A stretch of DNA of 64,000 nucleotides from Treponema sp. OMZ 787 (GTDB taxonomy: Bacteria > Spirochaetota > Spirochaetia > Treponematales > Treponemataceae). The notes below the pieces were generated by a model, which saw only the letters and a list, made by a program, of their open reading frames with translations, was not told where the DNA came from and ran no database searches. Each line of letters starts with the position of its first letter. Position 1 is the stretch's first letter. The position numbers were made by a program, and so were the translations under genes. Below, piece after piece: positions 45,683-54,433 of this stretch. Location of the stretch: positions 2,480,001 to 2,544,000 of the forward strand of contig NZ_CP051198.1 of the NCBI RefSeq assembly GCF_024181225.1, given 5' to 3'.

Positions 45683-45722
45683 GTGCCGAGGTGCAAAGTA
45701 GAATTTTCACCTCGGCATTTTT
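45683..45722 (+). terminator. intrinsic terminator of rnf operon
   Basis: An 11-bp stem (45683-45693 with 45708-45718; arms GTGCCGAGGTG and CACCTCGGCAT, one G-T pair), 14-base loop, then TTTTT. It lies about 30 bp after the rnfA stop. Confidence 0.85.
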
Positions 45723-45849
45723 AATTACTTGATCATCCTCATTCAATTTCCCCATAAAAAGTAACCTTTTCTCCGCATAAATTGTTATATTTGTTATCTT
45801 GTAGTGTATTTTTTTGCCGAATATCTTAATTGTATTTAGGAGCTGCCAT

Positions 45850-47874
45850 ATGAAAAAAGTAATAAAAGTAATAACTTTGATAATTTTAACAGCCTTTTTG
45901 ATTTTAACTAATTGTGATCATAAAACGGTTTCCAAAAAAGAAGATATAAATGAGGAGCTAAAAAAAGTTATACTTGAAGTACGGGAAAAAGAAAAGATAA
46001 CGGCGGGAGAACTAAGACAAGATGACATAAGGGCTTACGGCTTTAATGCAAATATTTATGCCGTACATTATGAAAAAATCGAAGCCGACAGCAATAAACA
46101 AGAAGCTCTTATTACGGTATCATTAAAAAAAGCAGGAACGGAATCGGTATCGAAGGTTTTTACCATAGGCGGATTTAAGATTGCAGAACAGCACATGAGT
46201 AATCTTGAACTTATCAATATTGAAGCAGATAAGGTTGTTTTACAAATTCCAAATATTGAAAACATCACATTCGATGAACTTACAACAGACAAGGTTATTG
46301 CATCAGGACATAAAAAAGATTATACAATCGAATACAGTGCAAAAAAATATGACCCTCAAACAAAAGAGGCCGAAATAAGTTTTTATCTGGAAAAGGATAA
46401 TCTGCGGTCTAAAATTACCACATTTAAATTAAGCGGCTTTAAAGAAGCCGTTTTACCGGAAGGCTCTGCAGATATAAAAGAAGGAGATCTTTTTGCAGCC
46501 CTTTCTTTAACCGAAACTAAGATTACCGCCTCAGCTGCCGCAAAAAAAATTAAAGCAGCTTCAAATAAAACTATAGGCGATTTTATTTTTGAAGAAAATA
46601 CAATCCTTAACTATGACGATAAAAAGGGAATCTTTACTATTTATATAAAGGGAACATACCAAGAAAAACCTTTCAGCAAAAAAATGAGAATAAGCGGCTT
46701 TTATCATCCCTATATAAACCAGCCGGAATCCGTTTATAAAAAAAATCCCGATTTTACAATCGCCATTGAAGAGAATCTTTTGATCGAAGACTATATTAAA
46801 AAAGCAAATGCAGATATTGAAAATTTTTTTAAAGAAGGTTTATCTTTTATGCTTCATAAAGGAAACAGACTGGTAAACGAGATAATAGTTTTAGGCGAAC
46901 ATGATTCGTACAGCATGACAGCCGAACTCGAAAAGATAGATAGCACTACTTTAAAAATTATACCTATTTTTAATATAAAATATAAATTTAAAAACGATGT
47001 ATCGGAAACTGAAAAAGAAGAAATAGAAACTTTCAGTCTGGCCAGATTTTTAAATCCCATAAAATATTTTACAGAAAAAGAAGTTTACGATCACATATTA
47101 AGCCGATTAAACAATCCTGAAGCCTTTATAAAAATAAACCCTCGGCGTTTTGCTTCCGAATTTTATGCAAAGGCCATGGTGATGAATATTACCCCCGGAG
47201 ACTTATTTAATGAATCGGCAATAGAAAAATACCGTAAAGTGTATACCGAAAATTCTCCTAAAGCTTATTTAAATTTTCCGGATCTTCATATTGCTCTTTA
47301 CAATATCCGCAACGGCGGCATTGAACCTGATGATTATGCCGGTAGCTTAACGCTAAGCTATTATGTAGCCTCAAGCGATTTAATAAGTGATCCGGATCAG
47401 ACGAATTTTGCCTTAAACAGAAAAACATTAAAAGTCACAGGTTTTAGAAAGGCCGATGAAGAAACAATAAAAGACTTATTTTCATTTGTTGTTATAAGAG
47501 GTCAGGATAAAAAAGGAGCTCCCGGAACTCTTGAATCTTGGAGAAGAAAAAACATTCCCGAAAATACCTATCTTCTTAGACAAGGTAATGGAATTCAACA
47601 GGGCGACTGGTATATGCTCTCAAGTGAAACATTAAACCGTGGAAACTCAAGCGGTTTCTATATGGCATTAAACGGTGTTGAAGATTTAACGGAACACTTA
47701 GCAAACATAGAAAAATTCTTTTTATCGGTTGGCCGAAGCGGAGAATTGGTTCTCATTACAAACATTTCTTTAAAAAAACCGGCTAAAAGTGACTACCTTG
47801 ATATTACCATGCATTTTATGGGGAATGGGAAACCTATTACTTTAACCACAAATCCCTATATTCCTAGGAATTAG
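45850..47874 (+). CDS. large lipoprotein with repeated beta domains (possibly lipoprotein-17-related)
   Basis: 674 residues from ATG 45850 (TTAGGAG upstream; the open frame begins earlier without a ribosome site). Signal peptide with lipobox ILTNC (Cys22). The mature part has repeated ~90-residue units that each close with a similar strand: FTIGGFKIAE, TFKLSGFKEA, KMRISGFYHP and LKVTGFRKAD. This resembles the repeat of 'lipoprotein 17-related' surface proteins of mycoplasmas and treponemes. Function unknown; surface or periplasmic location is likely. Confidence 0.7.
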   Translation: MKKVIKVITLIILTAFLILTNCDHKTVSKKEDINEELKKVILEVREKEKITAGELRQDDIRAYGFNANIYAVHYEKIEADSNKQEALITVSLKKAGTESVSKVFTIGGFKIAEQHMSNLELINIEADKVVLQIPNIENITFDELTTDKVIASGHKKDYTIEYSAKKYDPQTKEAEISFYLEKDNLRSKITTFKLSGFKEAVLPEGSADIKEGDLFAALSLTETKITASAAAKKIKAASNKTIGDFIFEENTILNYDDKKGIFTIYIKGTYQEKPFSKKMRISGFYHPYINQPESVYKKNPDFTIAIEENLLIEDYIKKANADIENFFKEGLSFMLHKGNRLVNEIIVLGEHDSYSMTAELEKIDSTTLKIIPIFNIKYKFKNDVSETEKEEIETFSLARFLNPIKYFTEKEVYDHILSRLNNPEAFIKINPRRFASEFYAKAMVMNITPGDLFNESAIEKYRKVYTENSPKAYLNFPDLHIALYNIRNGGIEPDDYAGSLTLSYYVASSDLISDPDQTNFALNRKTLKVTGFRKADEETIKDLFSFVVIRGQDKKGAPGTLESWRRKNIPENTYLLRQGNGIQQGDWYMLSSETLNRGNSSGFYMALNGVEDLTEHLANIEKFFLSVGRSGELVLITNISLKKPAKSDYLDITMHFMGNGKPITLTTNPYIPRN

Positions 47875-47894
47875 GTTAAAATTTAAGTACGATA

Positions 47895-47923
47895 TTGCCT
47901 TGAATTATATATTTTGATATAAT
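47895..47923 (+). promoter_or_regulatory. promoter of aminopeptidase gene
   Basis: TTGCCT (47895-47900), 17 bp, TATAAT (47918-47923), 31 bp before ATG 47955, which has AAGGAG. Confidence 0.7.
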
Positions 47924-47954
47924 CCTCAATATATTAGAAATAAGGAGCTATAAT

Positions 47955-49247
47955 ATGAAAAAAGCAGAAGCATTGATGAAATTCATCGACAAGAGCCCCT
48001 CGGTTTACCATGCAATAAAAAATGCAGGTGAATTTTTAGAAGCAAAGGGATTTGTTCATTTAAACAGAGAAGATACCTTTGAGCTAAAGCCTCAAGGAAG
48101 ATATTTTGTAACTAATAACGGAAGTGCCCTAATAGCATGGCAAATGCCCAAGTCAGGAAATGCAGAAAACGGTTTTAGGATTGTAGGAAGCCACAGCGAT
48201 TCTCCCACATTCCGAATAAAGCCGAACCCTGAAATTAAGGTAAACAATCACTACTTAAAACTCAACACCGAAGGCTACGGAGGAGTTATAGTTTCAACAT
48301 GGTTTGACAGGCCTCTTTCCGCAGCAGGAAGGGTTGTAATAAAAACGGACGATCTTTTAAAGCCCGAAGTTAAGCTTATCAACTTCGATAAAAACCTTTT
48401 GACAATTCCGAGCCTAGCCATTCATATGAACAGGGAAGTCAACGACGGCTATAAATTCAATAAGCAAAAGGATACCCTCCCCCTCATCACATTGCTAAAC
48501 GAAAAGCTTGAAGAAAAGGGCTTTTTGATGAACCTTATCGCCGAAGAAGCAGGCGTAACTGTAGATAAAATTTTGGACTTTGACCTCTACCTTTACGACA
48601 GGCAGCCCGGCTGCTTTGTAGGGGCCGACAACGAGTTCTTCTCGGTAGGAAGAATCGACAACCTCGGAATGGCCTGTGCATCCATCGATGCCCTAGGCGA
48701 TGCCCTTCCTTCAAACTTTGTGCAGGTTGCAGCCATCTTCGACAACGAAGAGGTAGGCTCAAGGACAGCCCAGGGAGCAGGCAGCCCCTTCCTCCACGAC
48801 ACATTGCAAAGAATAATAGTCAGCACCTCAAAGGGAAATGCTTTTGAAGAATTGCAAAAAGCCTTGGCTAAGTCATTTTTAATCTCTGCGGATCAGGCCC
48901 ATGCCCTTCATCCCAACTACACCGAGAAAAACGATATTACAAACTTCCCCCTGATGAATAAGGGGCCGGCCGTTAAGGTCGCCGCTTCTATGAGCTACAC
49001 AACAGACGGAATATCGGGCGGAATCTTTAAAGATATCTGTGCAAGGGCAGGAGTTCCCTGTCAAAACTATGTAAACCGATCCGACATTGTAGGAGGCTCG
49101 ACCATAGGCCCGATTTCTCTTTCTAACCTTAACATAAAGAGCGTAGATATCGGAAACCCCATCCTCGGTATGCATTCCGTGCGAGAACTTGGAGGCACCG
49201 AAGATCAAGAATACATTACAAAGGCCTTTGCAGAGTTTTATAAATAG
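47955..49247 (+). CDS. M18-family aminopeptidase
   Basis: 430 residues. Dinuclear zinc ligands and motifs of the M18 (aspartyl aminopeptidase) family are clear: VGSHSDSPTFRIKP, the catalytic pair in FDNEEVGSRTAQGAGSPFL, SADQAHALHPNYTEKND and the C-terminal GMHSVRELGGTED. It removes N-terminal residues (acidic ones in characterised members) from peptides in the cytoplasm, useful in an organism living on peptides. Full length for the family. mnmG follows 30 bp later. Confidence 0.93.
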   Translation: MKKAEALMKFIDKSPSVYHAIKNAGEFLEAKGFVHLNREDTFELKPQGRYFVTNNGSALIAWQMPKSGNAENGFRIVGSHSDSPTFRIKPNPEIKVNNHYLKLNTEGYGGVIVSTWFDRPLSAAGRVVIKTDDLLKPEVKLINFDKNLLTIPSLAIHMNREVNDGYKFNKQKDTLPLITLLNEKLEEKGFLMNLIAEEAGVTVDKILDFDLYLYDRQPGCFVGADNEFFSVGRIDNLGMACASIDALGDALPSNFVQVAAIFDNEEVGSRTAQGAGSPFLHDTLQRIIVSTSKGNAFEELQKALAKSFLISADQAHALHPNYTEKNDITNFPLMNKGPAVKVAASMSYTTDGISGGIFKDICARAGVPCQNYVNRSDIVGGSTIGPISLSNLNIKSVDIGNPILGMHSVRELGGTEDQEYITKAFAEFYK

Positions 49248-49277
49248 AGTTTTTAAAAATAAGAGATGTACAAGTAA

Positions 49278-51164
49278 ATGTATAGATTTTCCGATTATGA
49301 TGTAATCGTTGTAGGAGCAGGACACGCAGGCATTGAGGCCGCATTAGCTTCCGCCAGAATGGGGGAAGCTACCCTGCTCATTACCCAAACCCTTGACAGT
49401 GCAGGCCGCCTTTCGTGTAATCCTTCGATAGGCGGCATCTCCAAGGGGAATATAGTACGCGAGATTGATGCCCTTGGCGGCGAAATGGGAAAGCTAGCCG
49501 ATGCCTCGATGATTCAGTACAGGCTTTTAAACAAGAGCCGGGGCCCTGCAGTTCAGGCGCCGCGAGTTCAAGCCGATAAATTCCTCTATTCTCAACTTGC
49601 AAAGCACGCGATTGAGCTTGAAAAGAACCTCCATGTTTTTCAGGACACCGTTATCGACATAGTTTCTTCAAACACAAATGAGGCGGGCTATGTAGAAAGG
49701 GGGAGCGTTCAGTGTGTAAGGACAGAAAGAGGAAGGGAGTTTTCAAGCAAGGCTGTAGTCCTTGCTACAGGCACCTTTATGGAAGGGAAGATTTACATAG
49801 GCGAGTACGAATCCCCTGACGGAAGGCTCGGAGAAAGGGCAGCCCTCGGCCTCGGCCCAGCCTTGACAAAAAAAGGTTTTACCGTCGGGAGACTTAAAAC
49901 GGGAACGCCCATGCGTATTCTCCGCCGCTCCTTTGACCCTTCCCTTACCGAAGAACAGGATGCCGATGAGATTATGCGGCCATTTTCTTTTGCAAATGCC
50001 GAAATCCACAGACCCTATGCCAAGTGCTACATCACCCACACAAACAGCGAAACTCACGATATAATAAGGGAGAACCTTCACAGGGCAGCCCTTTTTTCAG
50101 GGCGAATAACGGGTACTGGAGCCCGATACTGCCCTTCCATCGAAGATAAGATTAAAAAATTCCCCGAACGCGACCGCCACCATGTCTACATAGAACCGGA
50201 GGGCCTAAACACGGAAGAGCTTTATATAAACGGGCTTTCTTCTTCCCTCCCGGAAGATGTGCAAGACAGGATGATAAGAACCATTCCCTGCTTTAAGGAC
50301 GTAATAATTACGCGCCCTGCCTATGCCGTAGACTATGCCTACGTTTCGCCTATTCAGCTTTCATCGGACCTTCAAACCCGCCGTATCGAAGGCCTCTTTT
50401 TGGCAGGGCAGATTAATGGCACCTCAGGCTATGAAGAAGCCGGAGGACAGGGCATAATAGCCGGCATAAACGCCGCCCTTTTTTCGCGTTCTCTAAAATT
50501 TAAGGATGAAAAATATGTTCCCTTTGTGTTAAAGAGGGATGAAGCCTATATAGGCGTTATGATAGATGACCTTGTAACCCAAGGTGTGGATGAACCTTAC
50601 CGAATGTTTACCGCCCGAGCGGAGTACAGGCTTAACCTCAGGCACGACACAGCCGATGAAAGGCTCACCGAAAAGGCCTACCAAATAGGCCTTCAAACCA
50701 AGGAAGCCTCTAGCCGTCTAAAGGAAAAACTTTTAAAGAGAGAAAAAATAATCTCCATCTGGCAGGATATAAAAATTACTAGGGAGCTTGTATCGGAGCA
50801 CCCTGAGCTTAAAAACCATATAGGGAAGAGCCTTGCCGATGCCCTCCATGATCCTCAAGTCTCCCTTGAATGTATCAGTGAAATAGATAAGAGCTCTCAT
50901 ACTTACAGTGCAGAACTTTTAGAATCGGCCGAACTTGAAATAAGGTACGAGCACTACATAGCCGTTCAAAATAGGAAGATAGCCAAGGTTAAGCGTATGG
51001 AAAACACCAAGATTCCTCCCGATTTTGACTATGACGCAGTCTCAGGCCTTTCTACCGAATCAAGAAACCGACTAAAAGAAGTCCGCCCCGAAACAATAGG
51101 GCAAGCAAGCAGAATTAGAGGAATTAGGCCGTCGGATATAATGCTGCTATCTATTCTCTTGTAA
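49278..51164 (+). CDS. mnmG: tRNA uridine-5-carboxymethylaminomethyl modification enzyme MnmG
   Basis: 628 residues. FAD-binding N-terminus DVIVVGAGHAGIEAALASAR, then SCNPSIGGISKGNIVREIDA, the second family signature GLFLAGQINGTSGYEEAGGQG, and the C-terminal MnmE-binding helices. With MnmE (not in this window) it makes cmnm5U at the wobble position of some tRNAs. The only upstream purine run, AAGAGA, is 11-12 bases from the ATG, a weak ribosome site; coupling to the aminopeptidase gene may help. Confidence 0.95.
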   Translation: MYRFSDYDVIVVGAGHAGIEAALASARMGEATLLITQTLDSAGRLSCNPSIGGISKGNIVREIDALGGEMGKLADASMIQYRLLNKSRGPAVQAPRVQADKFLYSQLAKHAIELEKNLHVFQDTVIDIVSSNTNEAGYVERGSVQCVRTERGREFSSKAVVLATGTFMEGKIYIGEYESPDGRLGERAALGLGPALTKKGFTVGRLKTGTPMRILRRSFDPSLTEEQDADEIMRPFSFANAEIHRPYAKCYITHTNSETHDIIRENLHRAALFSGRITGTGARYCPSIEDKIKKFPERDRHHVYIEPEGLNTEELYINGLSSSLPEDVQDRMIRTIPCFKDVIITRPAYAVDYAYVSPIQLSSDLQTRRIEGLFLAGQINGTSGYEEAGGQGIIAGINAALFSRSLKFKDEKYVPFVLKRDEAYIGVMIDDLVTQGVDEPYRMFTARAEYRLNLRHDTADERLTEKAYQIGLQTKEASSRLKEKLLKREKIISIWQDIKITRELVSEHPELKNHIGKSLADALHDPQVSLECISEIDKSSHTYSAELLESAELEIRYEHYIAVQNRKIAKVKRMENTKIPPDFDYDAVSGLSTESRNRLKEVRPETIGQASRIRGIRPSDIMLLSILL

Positions 51165-51286
51165 ATATGCGGGCCATCTTCTGCGTTACTTCACAAAAAA
51201 TAGTCCTCGACGTGCAAAAACTGATTAAAAACCGCAGCGGACATACTGTTCGCCCGTGCTGCCAAATAGTTAAGTTAGAAAACAAA

Positions 51287-51357
51287 TGGAAAAGCTGGAT
51301 ATAGAGTTAATTAAAAAGATAACTGGGCTTTCCGAATCAGAAATAGAAAAATTGTAG
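51287..51357 (+). pseudogene. C-terminal fragment of an Rpn-family gene
   Basis: Only the last 23 codons remain: starting ATG 51287, reading MEKLDIELIKKITGLSES, then EIEKL and stop TAG. This is the same tail as in the remnant at 12870-12911 (GLSESEIEKL) and similar to the ends of the copies at 53014 and 60393. The 120 bp before it (51165-51286) has no gene I can name; it may be decayed element sequence. Confidence 0.7.
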
Positions 51358-51394
51358 GTGAATAAGGGGCTGACAGTATACAATTTGAATAATC

Positions 51395-51423
51395 TTGCAA
51401 AAAAGGCGAATCTTTGGTATAAT
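51395..51423 (+). promoter_or_regulatory. hslO promoter, predicts leaderless mRNA
   Basis: TTGCAA (51395-51400), 17-bp spacer, perfect TATAAT (51418-51423), seven bases, then ATG 51431. No Shine-Dalgarno. An in-frame TTG at 51395 is the -35 box itself and not a start. Confidence 0.7.
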
Positions 51424-51430
51424 CCGGGCT

Positions 51431-52360
51431 ATGATAGATAAACCGATTACCGATCCCGTCTTAATCGAAAAATTTAAAACCATGCACGAAGACGGAATGA
51501 CGGTCTTTATGCTCGGCGAAGGCCAAATCCGCGGAGCTTTTTTTCACGGAACCCGCTTTGTAAATAAGATGAGGGTGCAGCACAATTTGGGGCTTTTGGA
51601 AAGCCTCGCCCTGGGACACGCATCCCTTTGCGGAGCCCTCTTAATTCCGACAATGAAGGGAAGGGATAGAATCATCTTTAGATGCGATACCCAAGGCCCC
51701 CTTGTGGGCTTTAGCGTCGAAGCCTTCAGCGAGGGCTTTGTAAGGGGCTATCTTTTGGAAGACCCGATAAGGCCCGATGTTCCGTTAGAAACATGGGACT
51801 TAAAACCCCTCTTCGGCGAAGGAAAGATTTCGGTTATCCGCTTCCCCGAAGGAGCCAGGGAACCCTTAACGGGAATCATCGAGATAAAGCACAAAAACAT
51901 AGCCCTTGACCTTTCCGAATATTTTTTGCAATCGGAACAGACCGTAACGGGCTTTAATACAGGCATCCAATTCGACAAGGAAGGAAGAATCATCGGAGCG
52001 GGAGGCATGTACATTCAGATCATGCCGGGAGCCGAAGAAGCCTTGATAGAAAAGGTAGAAAGAGCCTTTGCAGCCTGCCCCTCGATAGGCCAATGGTTTG
52101 CGGAAGGCGGAGACAGGGAAGATGTCATCTTCGGGCTTTTCCGTGACTGCAATCCGAAAGTTCTAATAGAAAGAAAGATAGACTTTTATTGCCCCTGCTC
52201 GGAAGACAATTTCCGAAATAAGCTTTTTACTTTACCCGAAAAAGAACTTGCAGATATGTACGAAAACGGGCCCGAACAAATCGAGCTTTATTGCCATAAC
52301 TGCGGCTCTGTCTATAAATATCCCAAAACCATCTTAAAGGAAAAAATCGATGTACATTAA
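51431..52360 (+). CDS. hslO: redox-regulated chaperone Hsp33
   Basis: 309 residues. The Hsp33 core (GEGQIRGAFFHGTRFVNKMR, GLLESLALGHASLCGALL) and the C-terminal redox switch CPC...CHNC (Cys in FYCPCSEDNF and LYCHNCGSVYKY), which binds zinc when reduced and unfolds on oxidation to activate holdase function. It protects proteins under oxidative stress, relevant to an oxygen-exposed anaerobe. Its end overlaps cbiC by 11 bp. Confidence 0.92.
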   Translation: MIDKPITDPVLIEKFKTMHEDGMTVFMLGEGQIRGAFFHGTRFVNKMRVQHNLGLLESLALGHASLCGALLIPTMKGRDRIIFRCDTQGPLVGFSVEAFSEGFVRGYLLEDPIRPDVPLETWDLKPLFGEGKISVIRFPEGAREPLTGIIEIKHKNIALDLSEYFLQSEQTVTGFNTGIQFDKEGRIIGAGGMYIQIMPGAEEALIEKVERAFAACPSIGQWFAEGGDREDVIFGLFRDCNPKVLIERKIDFYCPCSEDNFRNKLFTLPEKELADMYENGPEQIELYCHNCGSVYKYPKTILKEKIDVH

Positions 52361-52973
52361 AAAACCCATGGAAATAGAAAATAAGAGCATGGATATAATT
52401 GAAGAGAGCATGAAGGATGTTGCGTTCACGGAAGAAGAAAAAATTATAGCCAAGAGGATGATTCACACTACAGGCGATGTCGAGTACCGTAAGATAATTG
52501 TATTTCAAAATAATTTTATAGAAGCCGCTAAAAAGGCTCTTCAAAAGGGTATAACTATTTTTACCGATACCAAGATGGTGATGACGGGCATCAACAAACC
52601 TGCCCTTTCAAAAACCGAAAATAAACTTTTATGCCTGATCGATGACGAGAGAGTTTTTAAGATGTCCAAGGAAGGGGGAATTACACGCTCTTCGGCAGCC
52701 GTAGACCTTGCAGTCCAAGAAGGAGCAACAGCCTTTGTAATAGGAAACGCCCCGACAGCCCTCTTCCGCCTTTTAGAGCTATGTGAAGAAAAAAAAGTAT
52801 CCCCCGATTTTATAATCGGAGTCCCCGTAGGCTTTGTAGGAGCAGCCGAATCTAAGGAAGCCCTGCGTTCCGTCTCCCTGCCCCAAATCTCTACCGTAGG
52901 CACCAAGGGCGGAAGCAATGTCGCCGCCTCCATTATAAACGCCTTACTTTACATGATGGTGGAAAGGGAGTAA
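52350..52973 (+). CDS. cbiC: precorrin-8X methylmutase (CbiC/CobH)
   Basis: 207 residues. The catalytic-His motif MIHTTGDVEYRKIIVF, the TDTKMVMTGINKPAL block and the C-terminal FIIGVPVGFVGAAESKEAL are those of CbiC/CobH, which moves the methyl group from C11 to C12 in corrin ring synthesis to give hydrogenobyrinate or cobyrinate. No other cobalamin gene is in this window. It begins inside hslO (11-bp overlap), so the two are co-translated. The stop codon lies in the first copy of a 22-bp direct repeat. Confidence 0.9.
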   Translation: MYIKKPMEIENKSMDIIEESMKDVAFTEEEKIIAKRMIHTTGDVEYRKIIVFQNNFIEAAKKALQKGITIFTDTKMVMTGINKPALSKTENKLLCLIDDERVFKMSKEGGITRSSAAVDLAVQEGATAFVIGNAPTALFRLLELCEEKKVSPDFIIGVPVGFVGAAESKEALRSVSLPQISTVGTKGGSNVAASIINALLYMMVERE

Positions 52974-52983
52974 GCTGAAAGTT
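52962..52983 (+). repeat. 22-bp direct repeat, copy 1 (end of cbiC)
   Basis: Identical over 22 bp to 53835-53856. This copy contains the last codons and stop of cbiC (GAAAGGGAGTAAG...). The two copies bracket the Rpn pseudogene. Confidence 0.85.
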
Positions 52984-53013
52984 TAAACTAAGACTGTTTT
53001 TCAACTCTTAAAA

Positions 53014-53729
53014 TTATTTTATTTCTTGAGGAGCAAGGCCTGTAATCTTACAAATATCATCAAGAGAATAATTCATATTCTTCATTAATCTTGCCATATC
53101 CAACTTTGTTTTATATTCACCATCAGCAAAACCCTCCGCACGGCCTTCAGCAATGCCCTCCCTTCTGGCATCACCTCTTTCAGCTTCTAAGAGCATTTGA
53201 TATTTCTCCCTAGACAGTTCTCTAGCCATACGTCTTTCTTCTTCAGTTACTCTAAGGATTGTTTCTTCTGCCATCCTTATGCCCTCCTCTAATTCACATA
53301 ACTTCTTCAGCATACCGCTCTTTTTGTCTTGTTCATAATTACTCAAAAACCTTATCCAAAAATCTTTTAAGGTATAATCTTCTATGCTCTTTTTTATAGT
53401 ATAAACTATTAACTCATTTAATTCAATGTAAATGTACTGAATAACGGAATTTTCAGACAGGGATAGTTGCTTTTCCAAAACTGCTGCATCTCAAGGTCTA
53501 TAATAAGGCCTGTGTCCGTCTTAATTAAAAAATCAAGATGATAAGTCTCTCCATTGGGAGCCTCACGTATAAGCTCGGTATTTAAGATATCCGCTTTTTT
53601 GATTTTACCGTAAGAATCTTCCAAAAAAGCATTTAAAAAGCTTATAAGAGCCTTGTTTCCTGTTCTACCCTTAGAAAACATCAACTTAAAAACCCAATCC
53701 GTCTTGGGATTTAAAAATTCTTCTTTCAT
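53014..53729 (-). pseudogene. frameshifted, internally deleted Rpn-family nuclease gene
   Basis: The N-terminal part (from ATG 53729 after GGAG; FLNPKTDWVFKLMFSKGRTG, then LDFLIKTDTGLIIDLEMQQF with the PD-(D/E)XK-type Asp and Glu-x-Gln) runs to about 53450. The C-terminal part (53014-~53460, KKSIEDYTLKDFWIRFLSNY and KMNYSLDDICKITGL-type tail) is in another frame. At the junction the expected middle of ~50-100 residues is missing, so a deletion with frameshift has broken the gene. It lies between 22-bp direct repeats. Confidence 0.8.
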
Positions 53730-53834
53730 GATAAATTTTTCTCCTTTCATAATTATTGTATTATTTAGTTGTATTTAATTGTAAAATTTATAAAAATATT
53801 TTGTAAAAATTATTATCATGCAAACGTGCCGGTC

Positions 53835-53856
53835 GAAAGGGAGTAAGCTGAAAGTT
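53835..53856 (+). repeat. 22-bp direct repeat, copy 2
   Basis: Identical to 52962-52983. It sits nine bases before the -35 box of the small lipoprotein gene. Together with copy 1 it flanks a ~850-bp segment holding the Rpn pseudogene. Confidence 0.85.
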
Positions 53857-53865
53857 ACAAAGGGC

Positions 53866-53896
53866 TTGACAGATAGTATAGTATAGTATAGTATAG
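53866..53896 (+). promoter_or_regulatory. promoter with pentanucleotide repeat in spacer and -10 (candidate phase-variable)
   Basis: A perfect -35 TTGACA (53866-53871) is followed by GATAG and four perfect TATAG units (53877-53896). The repeats supply the -10: TAGTAT at 53889-53894 (17-bp spacer) or TATAGT at 53887-53892 (15-bp spacer). Adding or losing a unit would change which -10-like sequence is well placed. The repeat is short, so variability is not certain. Confidence 0.55.
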
Positions 53897-53985
53897 CTCC
53901 ATAGGCACTTGCAAAGTTTTTAAGACAGGCGGAAGATTTTTAAAAACTTTAATTAAAAATATTTAAGTGCTTATAAGGAGTTTAT

Positions 53986-54291
53986 ATGAAGAATAAAAAA
54001 ATTTTTGCAGCTTTGATTATTTTAGCTGCATTCGCACTCGTATTTTCATCTTGTACTTTTAAGATGGATACCAATCAAAAAGCACATTATGAGACTTTTA
54101 TAACCGGTCTTGAAAATGCTGCTAAATTGGGTGATATTGATAAAGAAACTGTAAAGTCAACTCTTAATATGGCTAATACCGGTGCTGCTGCATTAAATTA
54201 CACAATCATTGATAAAACGCCCAGCGAGAATATTAAAAAAGATACTACAGCAGACGCTTTAAAGAAACGCTTTGTACCCAAAAAGAAATAA
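53986..54291 (+). CDS. small lipoprotein, unknown function
   Basis: 101 residues. Signal peptide with lipobox VFSSC (Cys23), then a short helical, Lys-rich mature part of ~78 residues with no known motif. ATG 53986 follows AAGGAG; leader about 85 nt. A strong terminator follows. Likely an abundant or switchable outer-envelope lipoprotein, judging from the promoter; the role is unknown. Confidence 0.75.
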   Translation: MKNKKIFAALIILAAFALVFSSCTFKMDTNQKAHYETFITGLENAAKLGDIDKETVKSTLNMANTGAAALNYTIIDKTPSENIKKDTTADALKKRFVPKKK

Positions 54292-54344
54292 TTAACTTAA
54301 TTTGGGTTTAACTGCAAGTCCTGATTGTTAATCAGGCAATTTTC

Positions 54345-54385
54345 CCCCATCGGAAGACTCCGCCCCTCCGATGGGGCTTTTTTTA
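54345..54385 (+). terminator. intrinsic terminator after small lipoprotein gene
   Basis: Stem CCCCATCGGA (54345-54354) and TCCGATGGGG (54367-54376), loop 12, then CTTTTTTTATTTT. A smaller hairpin CCTGATT/AATCAGG (54320-54336) precedes it. Confidence 0.85.
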
Positions 54386-54433
54386 TTTTCACCGCCTGCA
54401 CTTGCTTGTTTTATCTTAGAAGTCGTATATTAT

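Noticed and set aside
51395..51430. Possible hslO start at TTG 51395.
   Set aside because: It is the -35 box of the promoter; Hsp33 similarity begins at ATG 51431.
52974..53013. A cobalamin riboswitch linked to cbiC.
   Set aside because: No leader exists before cbiC because it overlaps hslO, and no B12-box-like sequence was seen downstream.
53866..53896. The TATAG repeats as a CRISPR-like or recombination array.
   Set aside because: Units are 5 bp with no spacers; their position in the promoter explains them better.
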